Positions 45,642 through 56,750 of a DNA stretch of 64,000 bases are shown one piece after another. The position numbers and the translations under genes are program-made. Source of the DNA: Gorsachius magnificus (Eukaryota; Chordata; Aves; Pelecaniformes; Ardeidae); contig CM067081.1 of assembly GCA_034008185.1 (NCBI GenBank), positions 188,067,510 to 188,131,509 of the forward strand, read 5' to 3'. The first letter of the stretch is position 1; the number at the start of each line of letters is the position of its first letter. The notes below the pieces were generated by a model. It saw nothing but the letters and a program-made list of their open reading frames with translations. It was not told the origin of the DNA and made no database searches.

Positions 45642-45701
45642 CAATAATAACAAGCGCAGAGTTTAATGATACTATTTTTAATAGAATTTTAGGTGTAGTG
45701 C

Positions 45702-45730
45702 TTTTTTTTTTTAAAAAAAAAAAAAAAAAA
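45702..45730. repeat. T11-A18 homopolymer junction
   Basis: Eleven T residues are followed directly by eighteen A residues, a perfect self-complementary stretch that could extrude as a hairpin and is prone to length change. Confidence 0.9.
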
Positions 45731-45879
45731 GACAACCAACCTATGGTGAAGTGCAAGGAAAGTTTTCTTAGAAATGCTTCTTGTAGATATTCACCTGTAA
45801 GATTTTGTTCAGAGTGGTTTGCCTGAGCTGCTACTTTGATCTGAAGCAGCTCTTGGGTTGCACTTCTTGTTTGACACAG

Positions 45880-46077
45880 ATACTGCAAGTGAACGCAGCC
45901 AAACGACTAGAAGAGAGCTCCCTGAGGTCCCGGCGTTTTGGGGCCAATTTGAAGTACATTCAGCTTCACACAAAAATCCGCAGCAGGAGGATCCCCAGCT
46001 ATCGACGGCAAGTGAGTCAGCTCGCTGAAGCGCACGGGGAGGTGAATGAAATCTATGAACTGATTCAGCAGCTATAA
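45880..46077 (+). CDS. Candidate terminal coding exon of an unidentified gene
   Basis: After a usable acceptor (CTTCTTGTTTGACACAG) a frame of 65 codons runs to TAA. The peptide is basic and amphipathic: it contains KRLEESSLRSRRFGANLKY and ends VSQLAEAHGEVNEIYELIQQL in helical, coiled-coil-like style, with no low-complexity bias. An AATAAA signal (46077-46082) overlaps the stop codon, which would give an extremely short 3' UTR. I do not recognise the protein, and no upstream exons with matching phase stand out between LSMEM1 and here. It could be the last exon of an unannotated gene or transcript, or a chance frame; a 91-codon open frame around it is not rare in 64 kb. The peptide's composition is the main argument for it. 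Confidence 0.4.
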   Translation: MLQVNAAKRLEESSLRSRRFGANLKYIQLHTKIRSRRIPSYRRQVSQLAEAHGEVNEIYELIQQL

Positions 46078-46082
46078 ATAAA
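46077..46082 (+). terminator. AATAAA overlapping the stop codon of the candidate exon
   Basis: The last A of the TAA stop is the first base of AATAAA. A cleavage site 10-30 nt later would fall just before the following CpG island. Confidence 0.4.
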
Positions 46083-46159
46083 CACTGACTGACTCATTTA
46101 GGCCTCTTCCTCGAGGAACGGTGGTCATAACAAGACATCAAGATAGACTCATAAAAGAA

Positions 46160-46985
46160 GAAACAGTGTCGTCGTCGTCCCCGGAGCTTGGAAGCTCTTC
46201 CTTAACGCCCTTCACGTTTTCGTGTCTTGCCCAAGGAACGAGCTCCAGTCCGAGCGGGTCCCTCGCGGCCTTCTCTGCGGCCCGGCAGGCCCCTTGCAAA
46301 CCTGTCACCTCCCTGTTGCTGTGATTCGCCGTGCCCGAGCGGGCCCCGACAAGGGGTAGGTGTTTTTCGCCGCTCATACTAGAAAGATCTTAAACCTCGG
46401 TGGCCGTCGGTGGTAGCGGGAAGCCTGCCGGCAGTGCGAGGCGGGCCGAGGACAACCGGAACGTGGCCGCTATTGCAGACTGCAGCTTTACCTCCAGAGG
46501 CCGCGTCCCCGGAGCCTGGCAGCGCCCTCTTTTCAGCTGCCAGCTCCGGCCCCCGAAACCTTCCCCCCCCCCTCACCCCTCCCGGGGCCGCCGCCGCCTG
46601 CCCGAGCCCCTCAGGCCCAGCTCGCCCAACGGCTGCGCGGCGGCCGAGGGAGGCCCCTGGCGGCCGCCGGCAGCGCCCGCAGCGGTGGGAGGCGGGGGCC
46701 GGGCCGCAGGCCTGAGGGGTGCGGGGAGGGGAAGGGGGGGGCCAAATCCTTTGAGGAGGGGCATTCCCGGCAGCGCGGTTGGTGCCCGGGGAGCCCTGGG
46801 CGCCACCTCGGCAAGTGTGGTGCGTCTGGGAAGAGCGGGGAGAGGAGGCTTCTGCAGCCGAAAATTTGGGGGGGACCAGGGGGGGCCGCACGCCTGAGGG
46901 GTGGGGGGGGGGCGCGCCGGGTGCGAAGATAAATGGGAGGCCTCCGCGCGCTGAAGCCAAAAGGGCACTGCTGTTCGGAGCCTGC
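46160..46985. promoter_or_regulatory. Orphan CpG island (unassigned promoter)
   Basis: About 0.8 kb of very GC- and CpG-rich DNA bounded by ordinary AT-rich sequence on both sides. It contains GC boxes, an ETS-type CCGGAA (about 46,456), long C and G runs (about 46,562-46,571; 46,733-46,741; 46,867-46,912) able to form G-quadruplexes, and no TATA box. Open frames on both strands inside it are shadows of low stop density. No recognised gene starts here. LSMEM1 ends 6 kb to the left and TMEM168 is not seen. CpG islands of this size in birds usually mark a promoter, so an unannotated coding or noncoding transcript is likely; direction is unknown. Confidence 0.75.
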
Positions 46986-47285
46986 TGTCAGAACAGCCTG
47001 GTTTTCTTCAATGGCTCTCTTTTTTCTTCGTCTTCTTTTTTCCCCCCTCAAGGGTAGCAGTAATGCCTTTTTAATGAGTTTTTAGACGCCTATTGCTATT
47101 TTGATGGAAATTGTCAAGTCATGTACTTGCCGGGCTTACATAAGGAGAAAGAGCAAGGAGGTTTGGCAAAAGTGCCGCTGATCAAAACCATTAACTTAAA
47201 AATAAAAAGAGAGAAAAATAATGAACTAGTGCCAATTTTCTTCATAGTGTTTGCAGTCCAGTCACTGCTGACTCCATTATCCTAG

Positions 47286-47369
47286 GGCTGTGAAGCTGCT
47301 CTGCCGTGTACCACAACCGTGCACCCAGGGGCTCGTGATCAAATCAAGTCTAAAAAGGAATTAAACAAC
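47286..47369 (+). other. Exon-like segment, 28 codons open
   Basis: An acceptor (TCCATTATCCTAG) and a near-consensus donor (AACAAC|GTAAGTG) bound 84 nt. This stretch is open in one frame, phase 0 at both ends, reading CEAALPCTTTVHPGARDQ and on. It lies 300 bp after the orphan CpG island, a natural place for a second exon. The protein is not recognised and a frame this short is often open by chance. Confidence 0.25.
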
Positions 47370-47493
47370 GTAAGTGTCTTTTGAAATGTCCCTGAGCTTT
47401 TCAGTATTCCCCTTCACTGTAAACGTGGCAGCCTTTCAGGAGAACAGGGAAGAACAACCGCCAAGGTGAAGTCTCTACTCCTCTCCCTCCCTG

Positions 47494-47516
47494 GGGAAGG
47501 AAGGAAGGAAGGAAGG
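47494..47516. repeat. (GGAA)n microsatellite
   Basis: Five to six GGAA units. Tandem GGAA is also an ETS-family binding motif, but no function is shown. Confidence 0.85.
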
Positions 47517-47519
47517 AGC

Positions 47520-50500
47520 AGCGGGCAGGCAAGCACTGCACTGGAGGATGAAGACAGATGAGGTGGTGGCACCTGATAAGTCAGCCCCAGGACATGCAGA
47601 CCTCTCAAATATCTGCTTTGCCAATGTGTGGAGCAGAGCTGGGGTACGGACTGTGATAGGAAGAACCCCAGCCCATCTTGGAGGTGGGGAATGGATGGTT
47701 TTGGGCCAGCAGAGCCTGTTCTGTGCCTTCCTGGGAAAGGGTCTGTGGTGGCCCCCATGGACGTGTGAAATGCAGCCCTGCCTGGGGGCAGGTCAGGCAG
47801 GAGCCAGGGAGCCCTGTGCTCAGCACGTGGCATTTGCCAGGCCTGGGAGTTGGGGTAGTGTTTTCTGAGAGGTGGTTAACTTGGATCTCAGTAGTCTGTT
47901 CAGCATCATTTTTTCTTCCTTCGGATCTGTGATAAAATGACGTTTTGCCAGTGACTAGAATGGCCATTCACACGCTGATGGAGAACGTACTGCTAAACCT
48001 GTTAGACAATCATTGACATGGAGGCACACGCTTAAGTCATTACTTTGCAAAGGGTTAGGCATATGCTTTGATTTGGGGGATATGTAAGCCTTCTTGAAAA
48101 TTATTATAATGCAAGGGGATATTTTATATCCGTGATCTATCCACTCATTTTGAGATGGAGAATTTCTTATGCCACTTAAAGAACCCTTCCCAATACTCTG
48201 CAGGGCTAGTAGAGATGAAGCCATTTCTTTCAATAAATGTCCTCCATTATGCTTTATAGACCAACATTTCCCTTTCTATATGAATCTGGGATTTGTAGCT
48301 TGAATTTCTATTATCCTACTGAAGTAGCTACTCTAGTTGTCCCAATATGATGTATTATGCAATACCTACCATCCCAAAGTAGCCAGAAAACTGTTCTTGC
48401 TAGGAGCAGTTAAACACTCCGGAGTGAGCTGGGTCTACTCAAAGTGGGTTGGACGTCTCATCACTGGGAGACTGCAGTCCCCTCTGTATTCAGGTTTCCT
48501 TCTGGGGCACCCCTCGTCTGGGCTCGGTCCTCACAGGATAGCTGCCATCTGACTGATTTCTCTGTTCTGAGTGATTGTAACCTGTTGCAGTTTAAAACAT
48601 TTCAAGACAAACTCTTGCTTATCTCCTTAAAGCTGTCCTTCTGGTATATAAGGAATTTTGAGGCAATTTAGCTATCCATCTTGGCAGAAAGTGAAGCGTC
48701 TTATTTGTAACAGGGATCGTCATGGTTCTTTGCATCTTAGGGCAGAGTCTTGTTTCCATTTAAAGGACTGCAGGCTCCACATTTTTGCAACCACAAAAAT
48801 ATTACACAGGCTGATTGGAAAGGAAACACACCCTTCCCAAACAGTTGATATAGTCTCCTATCCTTTACTTAGGAACAACAAGCACTAATACCATTACTTG
48901 GCATGCAAGAAACTATTTGCAAAACTTTCCATCCAGGTTCTCCTTGCCAGCTCCAGCTGTCCTTGGCAAGTAAAAGGTCTTAACGGTAATTTCCAACAAT
49001 TTGTGTCATATAGCTTAGTTCTAGTTCTTTGTTAGGTATCTGAAAAAGCAATGGGGTTTCTCATTTTTAATTAAGTTGCCTCTTTGGGGGATTCTTTTAT
49101 GAATACCACAGGCTGTACTTCTCACCTGCTGTTAATTTCTTGCCAGCTACTCATGCACTGTGTTTTCTTGTTCCTCCTGCAAAAACATAAACTTCATATG
49201 AAAGTCCTAACTACTGATGCATTTACTTGAAACCTTTCCTTTCTCAAATGTGTTTTGTCCATACAAGTGGGGCAACTTTAAGAAGCATCACTGACAGCCA
49301 CATTCAAAGGCCCTGTAATTTGAAAGCTATAGCCCTTATCTGGGAAATAGGAAGCAATAGCTGAAATCTTCTGAAGCCTGCAGCATGATATCTGGGCAGC
49401 CTCTCATTAAGCTGCTGGACCGAGTGAGAGCGGGGACAGTAACACTACCACTGCCTTTTTTATCCTGTGTAGGCCATGATTCATCAGATGTGTTCTAAAA
49501 AAACTGAGCAGATTGGGCACTGTAGAAGAGAGAGACATGCAAACAGCTCATTTCTGAATCCTGGCAGATCTTAGCTGTGAACTAGATGCTAACTGATCAG
49601 CTTTGCCGGGAAGAGGGTATTTAGATGTTCAGGGAAATTTTCCGCTGCAAAGATGTGTTTGCATGCTTCCAACGTTACACAGCAAATTAGCTAGAGTGTT
49701 GAAGATCTCAATTTTGAGCACAGATGAATGAAGTGGCAGTTAGCTGGAAATAAGGTGCTGGAAAAAAAGCTGCATCCTGGTACTCAGGCCAAAGGATTAG
49801 GAAGATAACCAAACAGGAGGAAGATCTCTCAGGATCTCTGTGGCACTCAAATCCCAGTAACTCCTAAAGGTGTTATAAATCCTGTAACTCCTAAAGGTGG
49901 CTGTCATGTAGCCTTTTGTAAACCTGCACCTTATTCTCCCTGAGCTGTACCTCCCCAGGTGTGAAGTGGAGATAGTAGCATATTCCTGATTCAAAGAGGC
50001 GTTACAAGGATAAACTAAATACTCTGAGGCATCTAATGATAAGAACCAGATAATGACATATTTTTCCAAGGGAAAACAACAGGAAAAATCCTGTTGGGTT
50101 CCACAGGCACAGGATTTTCCTTGGAGTCGTTATTCCGCCTGGACCCTGTGGCTCTTACCTCTGGCAATTCATACTCAAGAGCTGAATCTGAAAAGTAGTT
50201 TCTTCTCTTCTGAGGCCAAAGGAGGCATCACTTGCTCACTTTGGAACAGGTGGGAAGGGAGGGGATGCTCCATAGTTGTGCAAGGGGTAGAGACTTCCCT
50301 GGCAGTAACAAGAAGAGGTGACAATGGCACCACTTGCATTTGCCTTGCTTTAACTGTCTCCTTTCTGGAAGTTTTCCCCTGACTTGATTTGGCATTTCAG
50401 TCTCTGCACTCAAAGCGGAGAGCATCCCGACACAGGACTTTACCTGAATGAGCGTGGTGGCTTTTGGCATAGTTCGCACACCTGAGTGGGGATCAGGGCT

Positions 50501-52447
50501 CCCGCGAAGCAGATGGGCTGCAGGGAAGCAGTGACGTTTGTTGACAGATCTTGCTCCATTTTTTAAGCTTTTCGTTTTCCCTTTCACATTACAGATCACT
50601 GAATTGAAAAACCACACAGACATACAATTCCTATGCATTGAGACATACAGTTTGTGGAATATGTAACATCTGACACCTTCAAGGAGAGCTGTATACACCT
50701 GGGCACATTCACCAGTGCATGGAAAAAAGAAAGCTACTATGGTAATACGTGCTGGCAAAAGGGAGCTTGCAATGGGAAGGTTTGAACCAGGCACTAGAGA
50801 GAAATCTGAGCAAAGCTTTTCAGGAGACAATACAGACTTCTTCCACTAGGTGGTGGAAATCTGCCACCATCCAGAGCTTTTAAAAAACAGGAAAAAACCG
50901 ACATAATTATGAAGGGCAGGCTGAATTAAGATAGAAAATAGCTGTAATAACAGCTTACAATGTATCGATTAAAATGAGTTCTCTGCCCGTCGAAGAGACA
51001 ATCATAGAAAATTATTCTTAATGCTATCCCTGACACAAAGGCAAAAATGTCAGTTAGGGAGGTTTTCTGATGTTTTAGAAAAGGAAATGAAAGGATAATT
51101 TAATCTAAATGAATTCTCTCACCCTCTACAGAAGGACTGTCATCTGTAATTTCAGACCATAGGAACTCAGGAAACAAATCTCTCATGGATTTATTTATCT
51201 TCAGCTGCCAAAATACATTTTTTAAATTAGTAATTTTAATTAACAGACTTCATAGATCTCCCACAGCCCAAGACTCGCTGCCGTGCAAGCATTGTTTCTA
51301 AAGGTGTCCTCATGGTGGCAGCAAAATGATCAATTATTTAACAACAACAGATTTGAAAATGACACAACTTTCTGTTGTTCTTGGCATAATTCGTGGCTGG
51401 AACAGCAGAGACAAAGCACATGCTCTGGTGCTAACATCACAGAAGCAGCAAGGATTTGCAAAGTCACTTGCTTCTTCTAATACAGCACCAACAGACAACC
51501 AGTGCTGACTTTATTCCACCCTTCTCCCTTCAAAGCTACTGCCAAGCTGTACCCGACATATGATTCATGTTTTAAGCTGAAAGCAACTACCATGGGCACA
51601 GTTTTCAAAGATACTGAGGAGTTACTCTTTTCACTGAAATTCATGGCTGTTATCTCAGTAGCAATTCACACATCCCATAGAATGAAGTCATCAACACACC
51701 ATTTTGGAAAAAAAAAAAAAAAGAGAGGTGGTGAGATACCTAGTTTAAAGAAGCTGTCATTTAAATAGTGAGCTTGCCCCTTATTTATTGAACAGGATAC
51801 AATAAGTCATGTTCTTGTTAATGTCATTCTGAGCATGCTGGATTCACTTTCTGATCCATTTTATCAGACCCTATATTGCAAACATCCAGTCTCATAAATT
51901 ATAACCAGTGTTTACATCTTGTGTCCTGGAAAAGTGTCAGACCAAAACGCAGCCATAATGTGCTTCCACCCAGTGCTATCATTATGAATCTTGAGTTCTG
52001 CTCATCGCACAGAAATCATTCTTCACTTATACATAGACAGACCTTAGTCTTGCTGTTGAATTCCTTGATTTCTTCTTAGTATCTATCATAAAAGTGGCTC
52101 ATAGTAGGGTTAAAAGGCTGAATTCTTCAGACGACTGGGATGAGCCTTCAGTTAATGAGCTGCAGCTTCTTCTGGTCCTGTCAATGAGGGTCACACCAAC
52201 TCTACTCCTTCGTGTCATTGCCAGGGAATATGATCTTGCCATCAGATCTCTCTCCTTGGCCTGCCTGTCTGATCTCTGAGTAGCCTACATGTTGCGTGGG
52301 TACCCTGCAATAGCTGTGATGTTTGTTCTTCCTGCCGAAGAGATCTTGCATTCCTAAGTGTGATCAGCAAAGAACCCCCTGTCATCTTTAGAAATACCTG
52401 TTTCTGCACCATTCCCCTTCTTATCTACCTTTCTTATTTCCTCCCAG
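47520..52447. other. Intergenic region, no gene recognised
   Basis: Several open frames of 60-200 codons (longest minus strand 50228-50830) lack recognisable domains and overlap other frames. A short direct repeat containing GTAACTCCTAAAGGTG occurs twice at about 49,857-49,872 and 49,884-49,899. An A-rich run lies near 51,708-51,722. Confidence 0.5.
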
Positions 52448-52574
52448 AATCAGACAGGGATTTCTGACCGTGGTTATGCAGCGATGTCGCAGGCAGGGAG
52501 GCTGTGCAGTACTAGGCTGGCTTCATCCCCAGTCACCTTGTGGCCAGAGAGTGCCAGCCCTGCTGTCCAGGCAG
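52448..52574 (+). other. Exon-like segment, 42 codons open
   Basis: A strong acceptor (CTTTCTTATTTCCTCCCAG) and a donor (CAGGCAG|GTATTT) bound 127 nt. Two frames are open; the phase-0 frame reads NQTGISDRGYAAMSQAGRLC and ends in phase 1, compatible with joining the segment at 47286-47369. Two open frames make the coding case ambiguous. The product is not recognised. Confidence 0.22.
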
Positions 52575-53019
52575 GTATTTTTCTTTGAGCACTATTATTA
52601 GCTGGATTCTTGGTCATAGTTGTGGCAGTATCAATCTTATTTCTGCTGCTTCTTTTCTCCTACTTTGTCCAGTCAGGGGCTGCGTTTGGATCAATCTTGG
52701 GTAAATATCTTGACTAGTATATAGTAATTAGAGCTTTTCCCTAAATTACAGTTTCTGTTATGTTTGTCATTTCCAGAAAATCAAAGTGTTTCTCCTCCTG
52801 CTCTCACAGTCTTCTATACATGTATCACATTCAGTTAAAATTTACCTTCATCATTGCTGTTGATAGGGTGAATGGCAACTGAAAATAGTCTAATGATAAG
52901 CTTGCCTCTGCATCCCTGTACTCAATACAATGGAATGGGAATGCTCTGTGTGACCTGCTGTACTAACGGGTCACTTTACCTCTGCTGTACCTCTGCCATT
53001 AGAGATGCATGCACAGGAA

Positions 53020-53668
53020 AAAATGGACATGAGCCATCAGTGTGCGCTGGCAGCCCAGAAGGCCAACCGTACTCTGGGCTGCATCGGGAGAAGCATGGCC
53101 AGCAGGTCAAGGGAGGTGATTCTGCCCCTCTACTCTGCTCTGGTGAGACCTCACCTGGAGTACTGCGTCCAGCTCCAGAGCCCTCAGCACAAGAAGGACA
53201 TGGACCTGTTGGAGCGGGTCCAGAGGAGGGCTACAAAAATGATCCAAGGGCTGGAGCACCTCTCCTATGAGGACAGGCTGAGAGAGTTGGGCTTGTTCAG
53301 CCTGGAGAAGTAAGGGGAGACCTTACTGCAGCCTTTCAGTGCTTAAAGAGGGCCTATAGGAAAGATGGGGACAATCTTTTTAGCAGGGCCGTCTGTGACA
53401 GTACAAGGGGTAATGGTTTTAAACTAAAACAGGGTAGATTTAGACTCGATACAAGGAGGAAATTCTTTACAACGAGGGTGGTGAAACACTGGAACAGGTT
53501 GCCCAGAGAGGTGGTGGAGGCCCTATCCCTGGAAACATTCAAGACCAGGTTGGACGGGGCTCTGAGCAACCTGATCTGGTTAAGGGTGTCCCTGCTCACT
53601 GCAGGGGGGTTGGACTAGATGACCTCTAGGGGTCCCTTCCAACCCAAAACATTCTATGATTCTATGAA
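53020..53668 (+). mobile_element. CR1 LINE, 5'-truncated copy with intact 3' end
   Basis: The segment contains the C-terminal part of the CR1 ORF2 reverse transcriptase ([20 protein letters not shown], then [16 protein letters not shown] and the [15 protein letters not shown] block), the CR1 3' UTR, and the terminal tandem ATTCTATG/ATTCTATGAA tail at 53651-53668. A small deletion after GGAGAAG, relative to typical CR1, brings the frame to a stop at 53313. The copy is 5'-truncated, as most CR1 insertions are, and cannot move. Its sequence is close to the common avian CR1 form, so it is one of the younger repeats here. Confidence 0.93.
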
Positions 53669-53800
53669 ACAGCCACCAGCAAGTTTTGTCCTTCTTCATC
53701 CCATAAACCCATGCTGTGCAGCAGAGAGAGATCTGTGAAATTCCTAGTTGGCTAAATAATTAAAACCATGCATAACAAATGCTAGAAATAGCAGGGTTTC

Positions 53801-53803
<3 letters not shown>

Positions 53804-53842
<39 letters not shown>
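53804..53842. repeat. (AC)n microsatellite, about 19-20 units
   Basis: Uninterrupted AC dinucleotide run of 39 bp, the longest pure dinucleotide repeat in the window and likely to vary in length between individuals. Confidence 0.95.
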
Positions 53843-53845
<3 letters not shown>

Positions 53846-55389
53846 GCCATTTTGTAGCCTTTATGATGCTTAGTGGATTACGAAATTAAGCTGTGCTATG
53901 TAGTTAATGTGACCGGGTACTATCAGGAGAATTTTGAAAAAAAAATTCACTGCCAAGTGGAAAACAAAACAGAAAACATGTTGGCACCTTTCTAGAGAAT
54001 GGCCATGAATTCCAACAGTGGCAGTGCTACCAAGAAGAGGGCTTGTTCAGTTCTGTTTGCTTTAAGAGCCCTTCTCATGATCTGTGATTGTGCCAGGGAA
54101 CGTGGTTACACTTATTTCCAGCCTGATTGCCAAAAAATAATGGAGCATACAGTGGTTATTCTGAAACAAGTGTAAAATACTCTTCCATGAATTAGCCATT
54201 CATGGACTTGGGTGACTACTGAAGCTGATACTCTTTTTCTGGGTTTTTTTGAGGTGAATATTTGGTTGCTGCTCAATTGAAGTCTAACCAAACAAGTATG
54301 CTGGCTATGTACACATTACAGTGGGAAGTCCAGAACTGAAATGCAGTGCTATAGAGGTGAGTGACAGAAAATCTCGTTAGCTAGCAATATAGCAATACTT
54401 AGACAGATATAGCCATAACTAGATTACTTTTCTCCTATTAATTATAAGTTTTGCTCTTTTTCCTGGGTGTTTTTTATGCACCACTGATAACCACAGCAAA
54501 TAATATTGTGGTGGAAATGCTAATAAAGGAGGTGGTTATTCCCTTTTTATTTGATTTCTGGAGTGTCGTTCAAAAAGTTAGGTTGTTTAAAGAACTGAAG
54601 ACAGCCTCTTTTTCAACCTGCCTAAATATAAGGAGTTGAAGCTCTACATTCCACAGATAGAATCATAGAATCATAGATACTCTCTAATAATTTCCAGAAA
54701 TCCATTATTCGTTAAATGTTACACCTAATTTCAGGTGTCTCATTTTGCAATGTTATCCTTCATCCTCAAAAACATAGTATCACTTACATAAAGGTTATTT
54801 TAGAGGCTTCTATTACACGGAATCACATTAGCAGTCCAAACCATTTCTTCTCTCTGCTCAGACTTCCAGCCAGGACAATATTATTAAAATGCAGAAGTTA
54901 CAGTACTTCTCTTCAACTTTATTTGCCTTTTAATGGTCCTGGTAAAGTAATGCTTCGTTTGCAAATGCTTCCCATCATGAAAATGGAATAGATCAACTCT
55001 AAATTGTCTTGACTCAGCTGGCTTGGTACACTTGCAGCAACATCTATCTCAGATTGTAGCGCTCACCCAAGACAGTAAGTAAACACAGGGGCAAGCCTGT
55101 GCTCAGTGCTGTGCTGTAACAGCTACGTTCCTCTGAGGACCCACACTAGTGTAGTTTTAGGTTAGGGTCCACACAGCTTTACGAATCAGGCTGCAGGAGA
55201 GACAAGCTTCAGACTCTATGATACTAATTGCCACCGTGTGATTACAGTCTCAGGGTTCAGGGCAAGTAATGGCATTACACCTACGCAGCTCACAGTTTCT
55301 TTTGTAAATCGGTGAGCATAGCATGTGAAAACATTTGCAACCTTTATTATATAACTTCTCTGTGAAGTCTGACGTAGGCTTACTCGGCA
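53843..55389. other. Intergenic region, no gene recognised
   Basis: AT-rich sequence. A short GAATCATAGAATCATAGAT at 54659-54677 resembles the CR1 3' tail on the minus strand, but no CR1 body follows. An exon-like segment with acceptor CTTCTCTCTGCTCAG ends near 54,942, but I cannot fit it in phase with its neighbours. Confidence 0.5.
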
Positions 55390-55912
55390 CTTATTAGGCT
55401 ACATCTAGATACTGCACCCAGTGTTGGGCCCCCCAGTGCAAGGACCCTGATAAAGTTGTGCGAGTTCAGCAGAAGGCCACCAGGACAGTCAGGGGCTAGA
55501 GCACCTGCCCTGTGAGGAGAAGCTGAGGGAAGGGGGCTCTTTTGGTCTGGAGGAGATGGGTTTGGGGGCACCTAACAGCATCCTGCCGGTACCTGTGGGG
55601 AAGGTATCAAGAAGATGGAGCCAGACTCTTCAAAGCAGTGCATGGCAGGAGGACGAGAGACAAGAAACATAAACTGAAACAAGAGGGTTTCTGACTGGAT
55701 ATAAGGTACATTTTTTTTCCTATGAGGACAGTCAGGCCCTGGAGCAGGCTGCTTAGAATGGTTGTACTATCTCAAGCCTTGGAGCTTGTCAAGAACCGAC
55801 TAGATAAATCCTTGAGCAACCTGGTCTGAGGTCACAGGTGACCCATCTTTGAGCAGAAGGTTGGACTATAGACCTCCTGTGGCCGCTTCCAATCCGAGTT
55901 ATCGTATGATCT
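55390..55912 (+). mobile_element. Diverged CR1 LINE 3' fragment
   Basis: The order of blocks follows CR1: a degenerate ...CACCCAGTGTTGGGCC core, GAGTTCAGCAGAAGGCCACC, CCTGTGAGGAGAAGCTGAGG, GGTTTCTGACTGGATATAAGG, TGAGCAACCTGGTCTGAGG and a final GGTTGGACTATAGACCTCC...TTCCAATCC...ATGAT. It has many substitutions and indels and no open frame. It is from an older CR1 subfamily than the 53-kb copy. Confidence 0.85.
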
Positions 55913-56750
55913 TGTTTGTTCACATTTGTTGAAATTATTAATTCCCATGTGTTTCACAAGACAGGTTTTCAGTGAAGTGGTCTTCAGTTTGATCCACCAC
56001 TGAGAGGCAACGCCACTGCTCAATAACCCTGGTGGCCCACGGTTGGTTTGCCAGGACGGAAGATTCCCAGGAGACTGTTGGATCACAGTCTCATCACTGA
56101 ATGCATCATGGCATTAGATGGTTCATCGGAAAGTCTTCTTAGGGATTCCTCTAGCACACAGTACTGTAACATTGGAGCTGCTTCTCTGAAGGCAGAGAAT
56201 CATGCCAACAGCAATCTGAAGAAATTGTGTTTTGTCCATTCTGGCTTGTCTGATGTGATTAGGTAGCTCCCAAAGTAAAGTAGTTGCTCAAGCAATTGAC
56301 TGCCAGGTGGTACATGCCTTCCCTTCTCCTGTGTCAATTTTTAGTGTAAGCTCTTTGCAGTAGGGGATATTCGTTATCTTGTGTTTGTATTTGGTCTAGA
56401 ACAAAGCAAATTCAAATTCAGTTGGTCTTAGGTTTCATAATAAACCCAAAAAATGATATTCAAGTCAGGAGGATGTACAACACACCTGTGTATTAGCGGT
56501 AACTGGATGCTGTTGCAATTCCCTTAGTGCAAGGAGAAAGAGATCAAGGTAAGCAAATGCCTTGAGGACAGAGCACTTCATGTGTTAGAGTGCTATGAAG
56601 CCAATCGCCCAGGCTGGCTGCTTCAGACCTGTGATTTTTATAATACATACCACTATGGATGGCAAAAGAGGAATTTCACCTCTGAGCTATGAACTGAGGA
56701 GACGATCAAAGGATAGCTAGAAAGTGAGAAGGCAACTCGTTGGAGGAATA

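Noticed and set aside
46379..46968. Pro/Ala/Arg-rich open frames on both strands in the second CpG island
   Set aside because: Same composition effect; frames overlap on both strands and no start or splice structure favours one of them.
54659..54677. Minus-strand CR1 tail GAATCATAGAATCATAGAT
   Set aside because: Only the tandem tail is present and the adjoining sequence is not CR1-like, so it could equally be a short simple repeat.
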